Positions 1 through 8,145 of a DNA stretch of 64,000 nucleotides are shown in pieces. How positions within the stretch are numbered: position 1 is the first letter of the stretch; each line of letters opens with the position of its first letter. The translations under genes were made by a program, and so were the position numbers. The notes under the pieces are model-generated. The model made no database searches and was not told the DNA's origin. It was given only the letters and a program-made list of their open reading frames with translations. Source of the stretch: Mucilaginibacter yixingensis (lineage in GTDB: Bacteria > Bacteroidota > Bacteroidia > Sphingobacteriales > Sphingobacteriaceae); NCBI RefSeq assembly GCF_041080815.1, contig NZ_CP160205.1, positions 4,278,001 through 4,342,000 on the forward strand, written 5' to 3'.

Positions 1-73
1 GCAGTTTGCGGAGGATGGCAGAACCTACCATCCCCCGATGTCCTGCAATATATACCTTAGCCCCTTTTTCCAT
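1..73 (-). CDS. fcl: GDP-L-fucose synthase, N-terminal fragment cut by window edge
   Basis: Only the first 24 codons are present, starting at the ATG at 73 on the minus strand and running off the left edge. The visible N-terminus contains VYIAGHRGMVGSAI, the Rossmann nucleotide-binding start typical of GDP-L-fucose synthase (WcaG/Fcl), which makes GDP-L-fucose from GDP-4-keto-6-deoxymannose in the cytoplasm. It lies 17 nt downstream of rfbA on the same strand, so it probably belongs to the same nucleotide-sugar operon. The catalytic part is outside the window; the call rests on the very characteristic GHRGMVGSA stretch. Confidence 0.85.
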   Translation of the reverse strand, partial: MEKGAKVYIAGHRGMVGSAILRKL

Positions 74-90
74 GGTTTAAACGAGTACTA

Positions 91-951
91 TTAGTCGATC
101 AACTTTAAAAGGTACTGACCGTAACCGCTTTTAATATATTTCTGGGCCAAAACAGCCAATTGCTCTTTATTGATAAAGCCCTTATGAAAAGCAACCTCTT
201 CAATACAACCAATTTTAGTATCCTGTCTTTTCTCAATCACACGCACAAACTCAGTTGCATCGCTTAATGAGTCAAAAGTACCGGTATCTAACCAGGCAGT
301 GCCCCTATCCATTACACCAACATGTAGGTTACCTTGCTCAAGATAATATCTGTTTACATCGGTAATTTCAAATTCTCCACGTGGAGACGGTTTGATATTC
401 TTTGCTATCTCTACTACAGAGTTATCATAAAAATACAAACCAGGAACAGCGTAGTTAGATTTTGGTGCTACTGGTTTTTCTTCGATAGAAAGTGCCTTGA
501 ATTTGTCATCAAACTCTACCACACCATATCTTTCAGGATCTGCAACTTTGTAAGCAAATATGGCAGCACCCTCCACATCGTTAAAACTAGCCACAAGCTT
601 GCTAAAACCAGAACCATAGAAAATGTTATCGCCTAATATCAGCGCAGCTTTATCATGACCAATAAATTCTTCGCCAATTACAAATGCCTGAGCTAGGCCA
701 TTAGGTACTTCCTGAACGGCGTACTCGAAACGGCAGCCCAATTCAGAACCATCACCCAGCAGACGTTTAAAGCCCGCGTTATCTTCAGGCGTGGTAATAA
801 TCAATATCTCATTAATACCGGCCAACATTAATACCGACAGAGGGTAATAAATCATCGGCTTATCATAAATAGGCATTAATTGCTTACTGATTGCCCTGGT
901 AATAGGATATAAACGGGTGCCGGAACCCCCAGCTAGAATAATTCCTTTCAT
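91..951 (-). CDS. rfbA: glucose-1-phosphate thymidylyltransferase
   Basis: This 286-residue protein has the RmlA layout and full length. It carries the nucleotidyltransferase signature [11 protein letters not shown] at residues 8-18, followed by [17 protein letters not shown], and the metal-binding GDNIFYG at 107-113. It catalyses the first step of dTDP-rhamnose synthesis, joining glucose-1-phosphate to dTTP with release of pyrophosphate. Its ATG overlaps the TGA of rfbD by 4 nt, which indicates translational coupling. rfbB and rfbC, the two middle enzymes of the pathway, are not in the window. The family is unambiguous. Confidence 0.96.
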   Translation of the reverse strand: MKGIILAGGSGTRLYPITRAISKQLMPIYDKPMIYYPLSVLMLAGINEILIITTPEDNAGFKRLLGDGSELGCRFEYAVQEVPNGLAQAFVIGEEFIGHDKAALILGDNIFYGSGFSKLVASFNDVEGAAIFAYKVADPERYGVVEFDDKFKALSIEEKPVAPKSNYAVPGLYFYDNSVVEIAKNIKPSPRGEFEITDVNRYYLEQGNLHVGVMDRGTAWLDTGTFDSLSDATEFVRVIEKRQDTKIGCIEEVAFHKGFINKEQLAVLAQKYIKSGYGQYLLKLID

Positions 952-1808
952 GATGTTTGTAATATATTAATGCAAGTGGTAAGGCTTTCGCGCCAGTATG
1001 GTATAGCGATGTTAAACACCGATTTTATTTTTGATTTATCCATTACCGAAAATGCGGGACGGATTGCCTTAGTTACATATTCGGTACTTTTAATAGGCTT
1101 AACCTTTACAGTGGTATTAGAAATATCGAAAACACCTACTGCAAAATCATACCATGAAGTTACGCCTTCGTTGCTGTAATGATAGATACCGTAAGCATCT
1201 TTGCCAGAAACAATGATATCAACAATTGCACCGGCCAGGTCTATCGCATAAGTTGGCGATCCTATCTGATCTGCAATAATGCCTAGTTCATCACGCTCGG
1301 CGCCCAATTTCAGCATGGCTTTAACAAAGTTGTTGCCATACTCAGAATACAACCAACTGGTGCGTATAATATAATATTTATCAGTAGCGGCGGTAATTAC
1401 CTGCTCGCCCTCTAATTTAGTAAGACCATAAATATTGATGGGCTCAGCCACATCCTCTTCATTAAGCAAACGAGGCTCATCACCTTTAAACACAAAATCT
1501 GTCGATACGTGAACCAGCACTATGCCATATTTTTGACAAAGCCGAGCTATAATTTCCGGACCATCGCGATTTACCTTTCTGGCAACATCTACATCGTCTT
1601 CTGCTTTATCTACTGCAGTATAGGCCGCGCAGTTAACAGCATAAGCGGGTTGATGTGCTACAAATAATTTCTCCAATGCTTCGGCATCAAGAATATTGGC
1701 CTCCTCTTCCGGAGGGAAAATAAATTCGGTGATACCTCGCTTTTCGCAGATATTTTTTAGACATTGGCCTAATTGACCGGAAGCGCCTAGAACTATCGTT
1801 TTACTCAT
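948..1808 (-). CDS. rfbD: dTDP-4-dehydrorhamnose reductase
   Basis: A 286-residue short-chain dehydrogenase of the RmlD type, catalysing the last step to dTDP-L-rhamnose with NAD(P)H. The sequence shows the Rossmann motif GASGQLG at 8-14, the active-site stretch STDFVF at 102-107 and the catalytic pair Y127/K131 in YGLTK. Length matches the family. It is the first gene of the rfbD-rfbA-fcl run: a good promoter lies about 70 nt upstream and its stop overlaps the rfbA start (ATGA). Co-transcription of these three sugar-activation genes is inferred from spacing. Confidence 0.95.
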   Translation of the reverse strand: MSKTIVLGASGQLGQCLKNICEKRGITEFIFPPEEEANILDAEALEKLFVAHQPAYAVNCAAYTAVDKAEDDVDVARKVNRDGPEIIARLCQKYGIVLVHVSTDFVFKGDEPRLLNEEDVAEPINIYGLTKLEGEQVITAATDKYYIIRTSWLYSEYGNNFVKAMLKLGAERDELGIIADQIGSPTYAIDLAGAIVDIIVSGKDAYGIYHYSNEGVTSWYDFAVGVFDISNTTVKVKPIKSTEYVTKAIRPAFSVMDKSKIKSVFNIAIPYWRESLTTCINILQTS

Positions 1809-1880
1809 GGCAGACGTGACAGATGCTATAATTAATTAATTACTTTTAAGGAAAGATAATTACAGTACGAATTATAATAA

Positions 1881-1911
1881 CAAAGTTATAATATTATTGC
1901 AAATTTCTCAA
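1881..1911 (-). promoter_or_regulatory. Bacteroidota-type promoter of rfbD-rfbA-fcl
   Basis: On the minus strand a TTTG/TTG box (CAA at 1909-1911 on plus) is followed after exactly 20 nt by TAACTTTG (complement of 1881-1888). This matches the Bacteroidota primary-sigma consensus TTG-N17-23-TAnnTTTG perfectly at the -7 box. Transcription would start near 1875, leaving a leader of about 65 nt before the rfbD ATG at 1808. The same -7 octamer occurs in front of wza2. Confidence 0.7.
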
Positions 1912-1935
1912 AAACTCGCAAAAATATAACATTGC

Positions 1936-2247
1936 TTATGCCTGTCCCATGGCGCCGCCAAAATTCATAGGAAAACCAGGAGGCTCCTGCTGCACTTTGA
2001 TACGCCCATTTACAGCTTCAAATTTTTCGATGTTATCTTCTAAAGCCGCCAGCAGGCGCTTTGCATGCTCTGGCGTTAGTATGATGCGCGATTTTACTTT
2101 GGCTTTTGGAATACCCGGCATCACACGGATAAAATCGAGCACAAACTCTGCATTTGAGTGCGTGATGATAGCCAGGTTAGAGTAAACACCTTCGGCCATA
2201 TCTTCAGATAGCTCTATATTCAGTTGGTTTTCGTTTTGTTGATCCAT
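1936..2247 (-). CDS. DUF3467 domain-containing protein
   Basis: A 103-residue soluble acidic protein matching the DUF3467 family as I know it from Bacteroidota. Recognisable segments are YSNLAIITHSNAEFVLDF near the N-terminus and ILTPEHAKRLLAALEDNI in the middle, with a Gly/Met-rich end. No biochemical function is established. In many Bacteroidota this gene sits directly downstream of rpoC; here it is on the same strand as rpoC but about 52.7 kb away, 32 nt downstream of a UDP-sugar dehydrogenase. It is probably a housekeeping gene stranded at the edge of the polysaccharide locus. Confidence 0.85.
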   Translation of the reverse strand: MDQQNENQLNIELSEDMAEGVYSNLAIITHSNAEFVLDFIRVMPGIPKAKVKSRIILTPEHAKRLLAALEDNIEKFEAVNGRIKVQQEPPGFPMNFGGAMGQA

Positions 2248-2279
2248 ATAATTAAAGCTTGTGACTATATAAATTAAAA

Positions 2280-3599
2280 TTACAGGCGCCCATCAGATGC
2301 AGAGCGGGGCAAAAATGCTTTAGTGTCAAATATTACACCAGAACTGGTTTTCAGTTTCGTAATGTCGGCTTGCTGATATTCGGCATGAGCGACGGCCAAA
2401 ATAATAGCATCATAACGATGCGCTATATCTGTTAGTCTTGGCGACAGTTCAATACCATATTCATGCTTAACCTTGGCAGCATCAGCATGAGGGTCATGCA
2501 CATCTACATCAATACCAAATTGCGTCAGCTCGTTATAGATATCCATTACACGTGAGTTTCTGATATCCGGGCAATTCTCTTTAAACGTGATGCCCAATAT
2601 CAGTGCTTTTGCGCCATTTATAAAATTATTTCGGGCGATGAGGAGCTTAACTACTTTATTGGCTACAAAAATGCCCATATTATCATTCACCCTCCGTCCT
2701 GAAAGAATCACCTCAGGATGATAGCCTAATGATTCAGCTTTGTGCACCAGGTAGTATGGGTCTACCCCAATGCAATGGCCACCAACCAGTCCGGGTTTAT
2801 ATTTCAAAAAGTTCCATTTGGTACCAGCGGCTTCCAGCACATCGGTTGTGTCTAAGCCAATACGGTCAAAAATCAATGCCAGCTCGTTTACAAAGGATAT
2901 ATTGACATCTCGCTGTGCATTCTCAATAGCTTTTGAAGCTTCGGCTACTTTGATACTAGGCGCCAGATGAGTGCCTGCAGTAATGATACTTTTATAAAGC
3001 TGGTCTACAAATTGCGCTGTTTGCGGCGTAGAACCCGATGTTACCTTTATAATAGACGTAACAGTATGTAATTTATCGCCTGGATTAATGCGCTCGGGCG
3101 AGTAGCCACAAAAGAAATCGACATTAAACTTAAGTCCCGAAAACTTCTCCAGCACTGGCACACAATCATCTTCGGTGCAACCAGGGTAAACGGTTGATTC
3201 ATAAATCACCACGTCGTCCTTTTTCAGCACCTTACCCAACATTTCAGAAGCTCTGAGTAGGGGCCCCAGGTCTGGCGCCTTAAAACGATCAATTGGTGTA
3301 GGTACAGTTACAATATATACATTACACTCACGCAGCAATTCTACATTTGCAGATACCCGCAAGCCATGCCCGTTATAATTGTTCATAGCCCGACGCAGTT
3401 CCTCATTGTCTACCTCATTGGTATCATCTTCAGCGCGCTGTAATATCTCTATCCGTTTTTCGTCTATATCAAATCCTAATACACGGTACTTATTGCTAAA
3501 AGCTGTTGCCAACGGTAAGCCTACATACCCTAGACCAATGACGGCAATCCGGCAATCGGCCGCGTTAAAAGATGTTGAATCGTTCTTGGTTTTATCCAT
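2280..3599 (-). CDS. nucleotide sugar dehydrogenase, TviB/WbpO type
   Basis: A 439-residue UDP-sugar 6-dehydrogenase, oxidising C6 of a UDP-hexose(NAc) to the uronic acid with two NAD+. It shows the Rossmann motif GLGYVGLP at 22-29, [11 protein letters not shown] in the middle domain, and the catalytic cysteine C276 in [12 protein letters not shown]. The ending with [14 protein letters not shown] is typical of the Vi-antigen TviB and WbpO group, which act on UDP-GlcNAc or UDP-GalNAc, rather than of UDP-glucose dehydrogenase. Substrate is inferred from family resemblance only. It precedes DUF3467 by 32 nt and follows a Wzx gene. Confidence 0.9.
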   Translation of the reverse strand: MDKTKNDSTSFNAADCRIAVIGLGYVGLPLATAFSNKYRVLGFDIDEKRIEILQRAEDDTNEVDNEELRRAMNNYNGHGLRVSANVELLRECNVYIVTVPTPIDRFKAPDLGPLLRASEMLGKVLKKDDVVIYESTVYPGCTEDDCVPVLEKFSGLKFNVDFFCGYSPERINPGDKLHTVTSIIKVTSGSTPQTAQFVDQLYKSIITAGTHLAPSIKVAEASKAIENAQRDVNISFVNELALIFDRIGLDTTDVLEAAGTKWNFLKYKPGLVGGHCIGVDPYYLVHKAESLGYHPEVILSGRRVNDNMGIFVANKVVKLLIARNNFINGAKALILGITFKENCPDIRNSRVMDIYNELTQFGIDVDVHDPHADAAKVKHEYGIELSPRLTDIAHRYDAIILAVAHAEYQQADITKLKTSSGVIFDTKAFLPRSASDGRL

Positions 3600-3709
3600 T
3601 TTAAGAACAGAGCGTTGTCGTTTTTCAGGTTGATGCTGCCTCCAGGCAAAAGATAAAGCCGTTGCACGCGCAGAAGGCCGGGTAAAAGTAATAAAACTCG
3701 CGGTTAAAT

Positions 3710-5071
3710 TTATTTATTCCAGATGCCCTTTGCTTTTTCATTAATAATTAGCCGGCACTGGTAAGTAAAAAATATATTGGCTAAAAACAGCACTATAAAA
3801 TTGGCCAATGCAGTACCGCTAATACCTATTTTACCCACCAGCCAAATAGATAGTGGAATATTTGCCACCGCAGCCAAAACACATAAAATAAGCTGTAAAC
3901 GCAGCTTGCCGGTGCCATTTAATAAAAAGGTATGAATATCATTCCAAAGCAACATCAGCATATAGAGGGCTATATTAATGGAAAGCATTAGTGGAACGCG
4001 AATTTCGGCACCTACCCACAAACGAAAAAACAGGCTTGAACAAGCGAGCATGACGGCGGCAATGGCGACGAAGGCCAACCACAATAGACGCATACGTTTC
4101 ATGGTATTTCTTATCCAGGCAAAATCGCGCTTGGCAAAGGCATCGGTAAACGCACTCCAGAAAGGGGTAATGATGACAGAAAACGAAAAAAACAATATAG
4201 AGAAGTACTTATAGGCAATATTAAATACTGTTACACTGGCCGGACCTTTAACGTTTGAGATAATAAGCGCATCGGTTTCATAAAGTACCAGCGTACCCAC
4301 CTGAATCAGAAAGAAGGAACCTCCCACGCTGAAAAGGCTTTTGGCCATTTTTTTATCTACAAACCGCCATGAGGGAGCCAACGATTTTAAACTGGTGCTA
4401 AACAAGTAAATATGCGCCACCAAATAAACCAATACGGGCGAACCCATCGCCACGAATACCAAGGTGTACAGGTTACCAGTTGTAAACTGCTTAAGTACAG
4501 TGATAATAACAAACGTAAGCGCCTGCCCTAGCATCATTAGTAATGAGAACTTAAAAGTTTGATGCGTAGCTATTAGTATATTATTGAGCGGTTGCAATAT
4601 AAACTGCAAACAAAAGCCCCCCATGGTAATTAACAATACCGGCCAGATGTTATAACTAATAGCACCTTTAAGATTAAGCAAGCTATTCCAGTTAATAAAA
4701 GACCCTATTATAAAAAACACGCCAAAGGCCACCGTAGCTACCAACAACATCAATGCGTAGGTGGTGCTGACGCTGCTTACCATACTCTGCCGCTCATCAA
4801 GCGCCAATGATTGGGCTAGTTTATTTTTAAGACCATTACCTAACCCTATATCAAAATTATTCATCCAGGTAACTATAGAAATAATAGTTGCCCAGATGCC
4901 GTATTGCGTAGCATTAACATACTGAAGCGTAATGCGTACCAGCCAGAAACTGATGATGAAAGCAATCCCCTTTATCAATCCAGAATAGACGATATTGCGT
5001 TTGAGTTTGCGGCTACGCTCATCACCCTCGTTAAAAAATAGGTGTATCTTTTGCTTTATAGAAGCTATCAT
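3710..5071 (-). CDS. polysaccharide flippase (Wzx/MATE-like family)
   Basis: A 453-residue hydrophobic protein with around a dozen membrane segments spread over its length, after a short charged N-terminus ([23 protein letters not shown]). This is the layout of oligosaccharide flippases of the MATE-like fold, which move lipid-linked repeat units across the inner membrane. [25 protein letters not shown] is typical of the family start. It is the first of two flippases in the window; the other is at 12029-13462. It is separated by about 110 nt from each neighbouring minus-strand gene, so it could have its own expression. Confidence 0.85.
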   Translation of the reverse strand: MIASIKQKIHLFFNEGDERSRKLKRNIVYSGLIKGIAFIISFWLVRITLQYVNATQYGIWATIISIVTWMNNFDIGLGNGLKNKLAQSLALDERQSMVSSVSTTYALMLLVATVAFGVFFIIGSFINWNSLLNLKGAISYNIWPVLLITMGGFCLQFILQPLNNILIATHQTFKFSLLMMLGQALTFVIITVLKQFTTGNLYTLVFVAMGSPVLVYLVAHIYLFSTSLKSLAPSWRFVDKKMAKSLFSVGGSFFLIQVGTLVLYETDALIISNVKGPASVTVFNIAYKYFSILFFSFSVIITPFWSAFTDAFAKRDFAWIRNTMKRMRLLWLAFVAIAAVMLACSSLFFRLWVGAEIRVPLMLSINIALYMLMLLWNDIHTFLLNGTGKLRLQLILCVLAAVANIPLSIWLVGKIGISGTALANFIVLFLANIFFTYQCRLIINEKAKGIWNK

Positions 5072-5171
5072 GCCTGCAATAAAATTAATAACATATAGCG
5101 GCTATAACTATTATTGATATCCAGCAGGCAAAATATAGAGGAATGGAGGGCGCCATGCTGTAATTTATTTA

Positions 5172-5195
5172 AAAGAAGTATACTATTACTTCTTT
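5172..5195 (-). terminator. possible hairpin terminator after the GT26 gene
   Basis: An 8-bp perfect stem (AAAGAAGT with ACTTCTTT, loop of 8) overlaps the TAA stop of the 5186-5929 gene. On the minus strand the stem is followed by TTAAATAAATT, a weak T-rich tail. The AT-rich stem makes this a modest candidate. Confidence 0.35.
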
Positions 5196-5929
5196 GTAAG
5201 AGAGTTTGTAAATTTCTCTCTGAAAACCATGTAAACAAATATAGGACCGTATATTACGTAGCGCTTCCAAACATGGGCGGGCTCTGTAAGTAAACGCACA
5301 AACCACTCTAGCCCCAATTTAATCCATATTTTACCAGGGCGCTTAATAGTTCCGGAATAGAAATCAAATACAGCACCAATAGAGCATACTAATTTGGCGT
5401 CAATAGCCTCTTTATTGGCATCCACCCATTTCTCTTGCTTAGGGGCGGTCATCCCAACGAATAATACATCTGGTTTAAACTCGTTTACCGCCTCAATCAT
5501 CTTTTGATTATCCTCGGCATTAAAGTTCGCTTTAAATGGTGGCGAATAGGTTTCTACCCTTACATGCGGAAACTCTACCGCGATGGTTCTTTTTATAAGA
5601 CGAAGTGTTTCATCTGAAGAGCCAAGGTAAAAGCAGCTACCTTTTTGCTCTTCTAGCCGGTGCAACAGATACATGTGCAGGTCAGAACCTGCAATCTTTT
5701 TTATCCTGGCTTTTTTTAGTATCCGGGCGGCACCAACAATACCAACCCCGTCAGGCAGCAATATATCGGAATTGATCAGCGCTTTTTTAAAGGCAGGATC
5801 TTTTTCTGCCATATTAAATGAGAACTGATTTAGCGTATTGATAATATACTTGGATTGTATCTCTATTTTATCAATAGAAGAGTTGAACACCGTATAATCA
5901 AACAGCTCTATGTTTTCATGCTTATTCAT
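5186..5929 (-). CDS. WecB/TagA/CpsF (GT26) family glycosyltransferase
   Basis: A 247-residue cytoplasmic or membrane-associated transferase of the WecG/TagA/CpsF family, which adds N-acetylmannosamine(uronic acid) or another hexose to a lipid-linked acceptor. Diagnostic segments are DILLPDGVGIV at 55-65 and VGMTAPKQEKW at 158-168, followed by SIGAVFDFYSG. The C-terminus ends in a basic/hydrophobic stretch likely to contact the membrane, as in TagA. Its presence near a UDP-HexNAc dehydrogenase and a flippase suggests a role in building a lipid-linked repeat. The sugar donor cannot be read from sequence. Confidence 0.92.
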   Translation of the reverse strand: MNKHENIELFDYTVFNSSIDKIEIQSKYIINTLNQFSFNMAEKDPAFKKALINSDILLPDGVGIVGAARILKKARIKKIAGSDLHMYLLHRLEEQKGSCFYLGSSDETLRLIKRTIAVEFPHVRVETYSPPFKANFNAEDNQKMIEAVNEFKPDVLFVGMTAPKQEKWVDANKEAIDAKLVCSIGAVFDFYSGTIKRPGKIWIKLGLEWFVRLLTEPAHVWKRYVIYGPIFVYMVFREKFTNSLTKK

Positions 5930-6131
5930 TTCTCAACGCGCAAGTTCTTCAGTTATCATTCGGCCATAATTTAAAGGCGTTTTGTAAAAACACTAGCCTC
6001 GTCTATTCAAATAATGCTATGAGGCTAATAGACTGATTTACTAAAAATTGCTTCTCCCGTAAGCAAATTATCCAGCGGGCAAAAATATGAATCTTCAGAT
6101 TAACTAGATGATTATTTTATTTTAAATCATA

Positions 6132-6878
6132 TTATAGCCCTGACAACTTTAAGTTTTCCAGATAGTTAACCCAATCAGGCAAAGAATTTTGATCAAAGTG
6201 ATCTATCAATTTACCGTTTTCGTCAAAATCCGGATGGAGCATCACCTCTGTCAGGCTATTAACCACTCCCGCTTCATGCGACTTTAAAAAATGGTTTACA
6301 GATTCAAAATAGTTTGAGTATTGACTACCCTCGCTTTTAAACACATCATTAATACGCTTCCGGTACAAATACTTAATATAATTACCCTCATAATAAGTTT
6401 GCGCCAACCTTATCTTAAGCTTATAACGTTGCGCGGCCTGCAAAAACAACCTCCAAAAACAAGGCAACGTATGTAAATGATAATGAGAATCTATATGCAA
6501 CACCCCAATATTAGCGGCAACCGCTTTATCTATTTGCGCATAAATCTCTTTCATAAAGGTCGCTTTGGCATCGGCACTAAGAAAATATACTTTACGATTC
6601 GTCTTCTTCAAATCCCAGTTGCCCTCATTATCCAAAAAATCACGCTGTGTAAATTGCGTAATGGGCCTTCCCGATGCAAAATTAACATGCACACCAATAT
6701 TGCTGATGGTCTTATTACTGTGTATCAATTCAACAGTTTCATCAAAGTATTCTGTACTGGTCAAGAAAGATGTGCTATTAATATAACCGTGTTCAAAGCA
6801 ATACAATATAGCCTTGTTAACAGACGGATTTAAACCTAAATCATCGCCGGTAGCTATTATGTTATGCGGTATTTTCAT
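6132..6878 (-). CDS. ChbG/YdjC-type carbohydrate deacetylase
   Basis: A 248-residue protein of the YdjC/ChbG/HpnK family, metal-dependent enzymes that remove N-acetyl groups from sugars. The metal and catalytic motifs are present: GDDLG with D12/D13, GVHVN with H64, and HIDSHYHLH with H132, H134 and H136; EVMLHPDF ends the core. It lacks a signal peptide, so it would act in the cytoplasm, perhaps on a lipid-linked or nucleotide-linked intermediate. It is transcribed away from wza1 across a 457-nt divergent spacer. Substrate is unknown. Confidence 0.88.
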   Translation of the reverse strand: MKIPHNIIATGDDLGLNPSVNKAILYCFEHGYINSTSFLTSTEYFDETVELIHSNKTISNIGVHVNFASGRPITQFTQRDFLDNEGNWDLKKTNRKVYFLSADAKATFMKEIYAQIDKAVAANIGVLHIDSHYHLHTLPCFWRLFLQAAQRYKLKIRLAQTYYEGNYIKYLYRKRINDVFKSEGSQYSNYFESVNHFLKSHEAGVVNSLTEVMLHPDFDENGKLIDHFDQNSLPDWVNYLENLKLSGL

Positions 6879-7335
6879 GCGGGCTGAACAATAGTGATGA
6901 TTTTTTTATAGGACAAAAAAATACACGCAGAAATCTCACTGATAAACTCACTAAATACTAATGTGGGCATAATATATCTAAGTAAACAAAGCTATCACTT
7001 ATGGCTTTTCACTATATTCATAAAATTATCTCAAATATAATGATTTTTCGATTTTTTTAGTATTTTCGCATTAATTAATGTACTTTTTTAGAAAAACACA
7101 TACGATCGTTTAGTTTTCAAAGAATTGCAAAGGATACACATCTCACTTATTATGATTCTTTTTATAATTACAGCTACATATTCTTTAGCACCAAGTTGGT
7201 TTTTCTTTACAAGGTCTATATCTAAAAAACCCCTATCCTCTCCGCTCTGTACATCATCTGTTATAACTACCCTAGATAATTAATAACACAAGTTTTTACT
7301 ATAAAAGAATAGAAGCAATTAAAAATAATTACAAC
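6879..7335. promoter_or_regulatory. divergent control region between the deacetylase and wza1
   Basis: This AT-rich spacer separates the minus-strand deacetylase gene from the plus-strand Wza1 operon. For the minus strand there are two perfect -7 octamers, TAGCTTTG (6987-6994) and TATATTTG (7032-7039), but neither has a well-spaced TTG box. For the plus strand the nearest match is TATTTTCG at 7061-7068 (one mismatch). No clear operator palindrome was seen. A 64-codon minus-strand frame (7088-7279) without a start codon reads like decayed coding sequence and is described under findings. Confidence 0.4.
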
Positions 7336-8124
7336 ATGAAACTTAGTCTTAAAATTATTATTCTACTCTTTATTACTCTTTGGGGTACTTCTTGTACTTC
7401 CTATAAAGACGTAGCCTATTTTCAGGATATGAAGGTTGACAGCGTCTACAACGAAAAAATTAATAATTACACCCAAATCACAATACAACCGGGTGATTTG
7501 CTTGCCATTCAAGCAAACAGTTTAAATAAAGATCAGGATAATTTGATCAATTACAACCTTGAGCGCACAAATGGCACTTCTTCTGTATCTATAAACAGGC
7601 CGGGAGAAAATGTAATCTATGGTTACCTGGTAGATCAGAACGGCAATATTAAATTGCCATTTATCGGGGTTGTAAAAGTGGCAGGTTTAACGACTCAAGC
7701 GCTGGGTGACCAACTTGAAATAAGCCTGTCAAATTATCTTTCAAAGCCAATTATAACTGCTCGTATCCAAAACTTAAAGGTTTCTGTTTTAGGCGATGTA
7801 AAAACACCAGGGGTTTACAATTTTAACGATGAGCGTATGACAGTTGCCGAAGCATTAGGTATGGCTGGCGACTTGAATACTACTGGTATTCGTCAAAATC
7901 TATTATTGATCAGAGAAATTAACGGAGAAAGAAAATATATAAAGTTAGATCTTCGCTCAAAAAGTGTTATCAACTCACCATACTTCTATTTAAAAAACAA
8001 TGATGTGCTTTATGTACAACCCAACAAAGACAAAGTATTCGGTTCAGATTCTACTCTGCAAAAAGTTGCATTGTTAATTTCCGCGCTTTCTATCGCAGCA
8101 ATATTTATTACAAGGGTTAATTAA
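7336..8124 (+). CDS. polysaccharide export lipoprotein Wza1
   Basis: A 262-residue outer-membrane polysaccharide export protein. The N-terminus is a lipoprotein signal with lipobox LWGTSC (C20). The Poly_export domain follows (ITIQPGDLLAIQAN, GYLVDQNGNIKLPFIG) and then a SLBB-like section (VSVLGDVKTPGVYNF). One hydrophobic helix ends the protein (LLISALSIAAIFITRVN), as in many Bacteroidota Wza proteins. It forms the export channel with Wzc1, encoded 21 nt downstream. First gene of the plus-strand operon. Confidence 0.93.
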   Translation: MKLSLKIIILLFITLWGTSCTSYKDVAYFQDMKVDSVYNEKINNYTQITIQPGDLLAIQANSLNKDQDNLINYNLERTNGTSSVSINRPGENVIYGYLVDQNGNIKLPFIGVVKVAGLTTQALGDQLEISLSNYLSKPIITARIQNLKVSVLGDVKTPGVYNFNDERMTVAEALGMAGDLNTTGIRQNLLLIREINGERKYIKLDLRSKSVINSPYFYLKNNDVLYVQPNKDKVFGSDSTLQKVALLISALSIAAIFITRVN

Positions 8125-8145
8125 TTAAAGTATTTTATTAATACC

